A stretch of 9,130 nucleotides of DNA, from contig DJPC01000070.1 of the NCBI GenBank assembly GCA_002439665.1, positions 838 through 9,967 of the forward strand, written 5' to 3'. How positions within the stretch are numbered: the stretch's first letter is position 1; each line of letters starts with the position of its first letter. The notes below the pieces were generated by a model. The model had not been told where the DNA came from. It did not search any database and worked only from the letters and a program-made list of their open reading frames with translations. A program made the translations under genes and the position numbers. Source of the stretch: Dialister sp. UBA6422 (GTDB taxonomy: Bacteria > Bacillota > Negativicutes > Veillonellales > Dialisteraceae). Positions 7,621 through 9,130 of the stretch are shown here, in pieces.

Positions 7621-7837
7621 ATGCTGTTACGTTAAGGATTTGAATCACTAGACAGTACAAGTTATTCAGGTTACTTAAGTCGCTAAGGTTGCTCACGGCC
7701 TTCAAATGAGATGATGACGCTAGCATGTATAGGCACATTCGAGAAACCTAAGAACCCTTTGAACCTTTGGAAGTCTCAGAATTTGTAACTTCTAATAAAG
7801 GCATGCTTACTGCCACAAATCCTTAACGTAACCGCAT
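7621..7837. repeat. 22-bp inverted repeats enclosing repeat copy 2
   Basis: Bases 7621-7642 are the reverse complement of 7816-7837 with a single mismatch; the exact core is GTTACGTTAAGGATTTG (7626-7642). They enclose about 173 bp holding repeat copy 2, so the whole unit is 217 bp with no reading frame. This resembles a miniature inverted-repeat element, but no clear target-site duplication is visible. In a transcript it would form a closing helix ending 13 bases before the flavin reductase ribosome binding site. Confidence 0.8.
7667..7816. repeat. Structured repeat element, copy 2
   Basis: Second copy of the element at 7355-7495, in the same orientation and 312 bp further on. The shared core includes TCAAATGAGATGAT, then TATAGGCACATTCGAG and AAACCTAAGAA. 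The loop-to-tail pairing is retained in a shifted form: AGCATG (from 7722) pairs with CATGCT near 7803-7808. The part after the core is about nine bases longer than in copy 1. Its hairpin arms (7667-7694 and 7741-7768) pair well near the loop and poorly outside. Confidence 0.75.
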
Positions 7838-7866
7838 TGATATTTTTTAGAAGGGAAGGAATTTCT

Positions 7867-8388
7867 ATGGAATGGAAATCGATTGATTTGAAAGATGTAT
7901 GTGCAAAGGTTGACCCTGTGGTAGGAATGAGAGAAAATTGGTTTCTTGTTACAGCAGAAACCGATGGAAAAGCCAATGCTTTGACAGCTGGTTGGGGTGC
8001 CTTGGGCAATGTGTGGGAAAAGAAAACCGTTACGGTATACATCCGTCCCCAGCGGTATACGAAACGGTTTATGGATGCCAGTGGACGCTTTACGCTGACT
8101 TTTTTTGATGGACATCAGCAGGAAATGGGGTACTTGGGAAGCCATTCCGGCGCAGATGTGCCAGATAAAATTGAAAAATCCGGATTGCATCTGACCCATG
8201 TAGAAGGCCAGCCTACCTATGAAGAAGGGAAATGGGTTTTTCTTTGTAGGACTTTGTATAAACAGGCTATCCGACCAGAATGTTTCTTAGATGAAAAACT
8301 GGCCCAGTCCAGCTATCCGGATAAAGACTACTCTATCATGTACGTGGCAGAAATAGAAGCGGCCTATGAATTGGTGACTGGTCATTAG
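7867..8388 (+). CDS. Flavin reductase family protein (FMN-binding split barrel)
   Basis: This is a 173-residue protein resembling the flavin_reduct/DIM6-NTAB family: small cytoplasmic FMN-binding split-barrel proteins that reduce flavin with NAD(P)H or act as flavoproteins of unknown substrate. Family-like segments are NALTAGWGALG (37-47), with the substrate/FMN-facing NALTAGW stretch, IRPQRYT (59-65), and GRFTLTFF (73-80) followed by a small-residue region with GSHSG (91-95). Length is normal for the short single-domain members. I chose ATG 7867 because AGGGAAGGA (7852-7860) is well spaced before it; an in-frame TTG at 7837 lies upstream of that site. The gene is alone on its strand and is preceded by the 217-bp inverted-repeat unit. 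Physiological substrate unknown; possibly controlled by the divergent AraC regulator. Confidence 0.87.
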   Translation: MEWKSIDLKDVCAKVDPVVGMRENWFLVTAETDGKANALTAGWGALGNVWEKKTVTVYIRPQRYTKRFMDASGRFTLTFFDGHQQEMGYLGSHSGADVPDKIEKSGLHLTHVEGQPTYEEGKWVFLCRTLYKQAIRPECFLDEKLAQSSYPDKDYSIMYVAEIEAAYELVTGH

Positions 8389-8687
8389 TGGCTTGGTCAT
8401 TCATTTACTTTTTTTGAGACTTAGTTATTTTTGTGGTTTAGGGCTTTTGGAATGGGGGTTATTCTCCAGGAATGTTTTACATATCTCGCACAAAAGCATA
8501 GTAGCATTGGTTTGAGGTTTAGGGTTTTCACAATATTTAACCCTTAACTATCAAACCAACGATCTATCATTTGTGGATGATGGATTCGGAAAGTAAACCT
8601 TACCCCTAGTGCGAAGATATGTAGCGCATAGCCCATATTTTTTATGCATTCATACATCAGTATTTTCTTAGAAAGAGGATGAAATCT
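8389..8687. other. Intergenic region between flavin reductase and acetyltransferase genes
   Basis: No reading frame of note. The flavin reductase gene is not followed by a recognisable hairpin plus T run, so transcription may continue. Most of the region is taken by the nested inverted-repeat element 8479-8622. No convincing promoter was found for the acetyltransferase gene. Confidence 0.5.
8479..8622. repeat. Nested inverted-repeat element, predicted three-way junction
   Basis: The outer arms ACATATCTCGCAC (8479-8491) and GTGCGAAGATATGT (8609-8622) pair perfectly apart from one bulged base. Inside are two hairpins: TTGGTTTGA (8507-8515) with TCAAACCAA (8551-8559), extended by GGGTT (8522-8526) with AACCC (8539-8543); and GATCTATCAT (8561-8570) with ATGATGGATT (8577-8586; 10 pairs, two of them wobbles) around TTGTGG. 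It is a different sequence from the repeats at 7355 and 7667. It lies 66 bases before the acetyltransferase start, so it could be a leader RNA, a MITE-like element or a transcription-attenuating structure. Confidence 0.65.
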
Positions 8688-9130
8688 TTGACAGAAGTGG
8701 AAAAATTAGATGCCGGCTTGCCTTATGATTTTTGGGATCCGGAAGTGGATGCTCGAAAATTGCATGCTTTGGAATGGTGTCAAAAACTCAATGCTATCCC
8801 CATGATCCAGGTGGAAGAAAGAAAAAAAGCAGTCCGTGCTCTTTTTGGCAGTGTTGGAGAAAATGCTATTGTCTTACCTGTTTTTAATTGTGACAATGGG
8901 AAAAATATTCATGTAGGTGACCAATTTCTGGCAAATTATAATGTAACAATTCTTGATATTATGCCAGTTCATATTGGCAATTATGTGATGATCGGACCGA
9001 ATACTCTGATTACAACTGTAAATCACCCGATCACCCCAAAAGGACGCAGAGAGCATCTTGGAATAGGAAAACCGGTTACAATTGGAAATGATGTATGGAT
9101 CGGTGGAAATGTAACCATTCTTCCGGGAGT
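8688..9130 (+). CDS. Sugar O-acetyltransferase, LacA/Maa/NodL type (3' end beyond window)
   Basis: A left-handed beta-helix acetyl-CoA-dependent acetyltransferase that acetylates the hydroxyl of a sugar such as maltose or a galactoside. 147 complete codons are visible; family members are about 185-200 residues, so roughly 40-55 are missing. After an N-terminal helical domain (residues 1-60) come hexapeptide-repeat turns: NIHVGD, VHIGNYVMIGPN, VTIGNDVWIGGNVTILPG. The expected catalytic histidine is His113 in TTVNHP, matching LacA His115. I prefer TTG 8688 as start: GAAAGAGGA (8671-8679) sits eight bases before it and the resulting MTEVEKLDAG fits the family N-terminus. The in-frame ATG at 8679 touches that ribosome binding site and would be too close. 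The sugar is not deducible. Confidence 0.93.
   Translation, partial: MTEVEKLDAGLPYDFWDPEVDARKLHALEWCQKLNAIPMIQVEERKKAVRALFGSVGENAIVLPVFNCDNGKNIHVGDQFLANYNVTILDIMPVHIGNYVMIGPNTLITTVNHPITPKGRREHLGIGKPVTIGNDVWIGGNVTILPG

Noticed and set aside
7355..7816. A CRISPR array
   Set aside because: There are only two copies, they are about 140-150 bp long and diverged, and there are no short regular spacers or cas genes.
7837..7866. TTG 7837 as the flavin reductase start
   Set aside because: It would place the good ribosome binding site inside the gene and adds ten residues not expected in the family; ATG 7867 is well spaced.
7807..8199. Antisense frame of 130 codons over the flavin reductase gene
   Set aside because: It is complementary to a recognisable protein and spans the inverted repeat and ribosome binding site of that gene.
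8679..8681. ATG 8679 as the acetyltransferase start
   Set aside because: The ribosome binding site directly abuts it, while TTG 8688 has eight-base spacing and a better family match at the N-terminus.

Overview
The window fits a low-to-moderate GC Firmicutes chromosome. A Negativicutes relative such as Dialister is my best guess, from the long single-chain PurL, the TypA sequence, the AG-rich ribosome binding sites and the canonical sigma-A type promoters. The assignment is an inference, because no rRNA or other phylogenetic marker lies here.

Layout: (1) 1-3219, + strand: the 3' six-sevenths of purL (de novo purine synthesis), closed by a very long perfect hairpin terminator. (2) 3220-4412: a 1.2-kb stretch without a credible protein gene but full of RNA signals. 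It holds an isolated hairpin at 3508-3553, and a minus-strand transcription unit with a consensus promoter, about 250 nt of foldable RNA with a possible pseudoknot, and an intrinsic terminator. A divergent extended -10 promoter and a leader of about 256 nt then lead to typA. (3) 4413-6233, + strand: typA/bipA, a ribosome-associated GTPase, followed by a bidirectional hairpin terminator shared with the converging regulator gene. (4) 6368-7309, - strand: an AraC-family regulator. (5) 7310-7866: a 557-bp divergent intergenic region with two diverged copies of a structured element of about 140-150 bp. The second copy is enclosed by 22-bp near-perfect inverted repeats ending just before the next gene's ribosome binding site. 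(6) 7867-8388, + strand: a small flavin-reductase-family protein. (7) 8389-8687: an intergenic region with a 144-bp nested inverted-repeat element that can fold as a three-way junction. (8) 8688-9130, + strand: the 5' part of a LacA/Maa-type sugar O-acetyltransferase gene, cut by the window end.

The protein genes are of ordinary, known families and do not form one obvious operon: purL and typA are housekeeping genes separated by terminators, and the AraC regulator and flavin reductase are divergent and may be functionally linked. The material most worth following up is noncoding: the standalone minus-strand RNA between purL and typA, and the repeated structured elements around the flavin reductase gene. 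I could not assign any of these to a named family from sequence alone.
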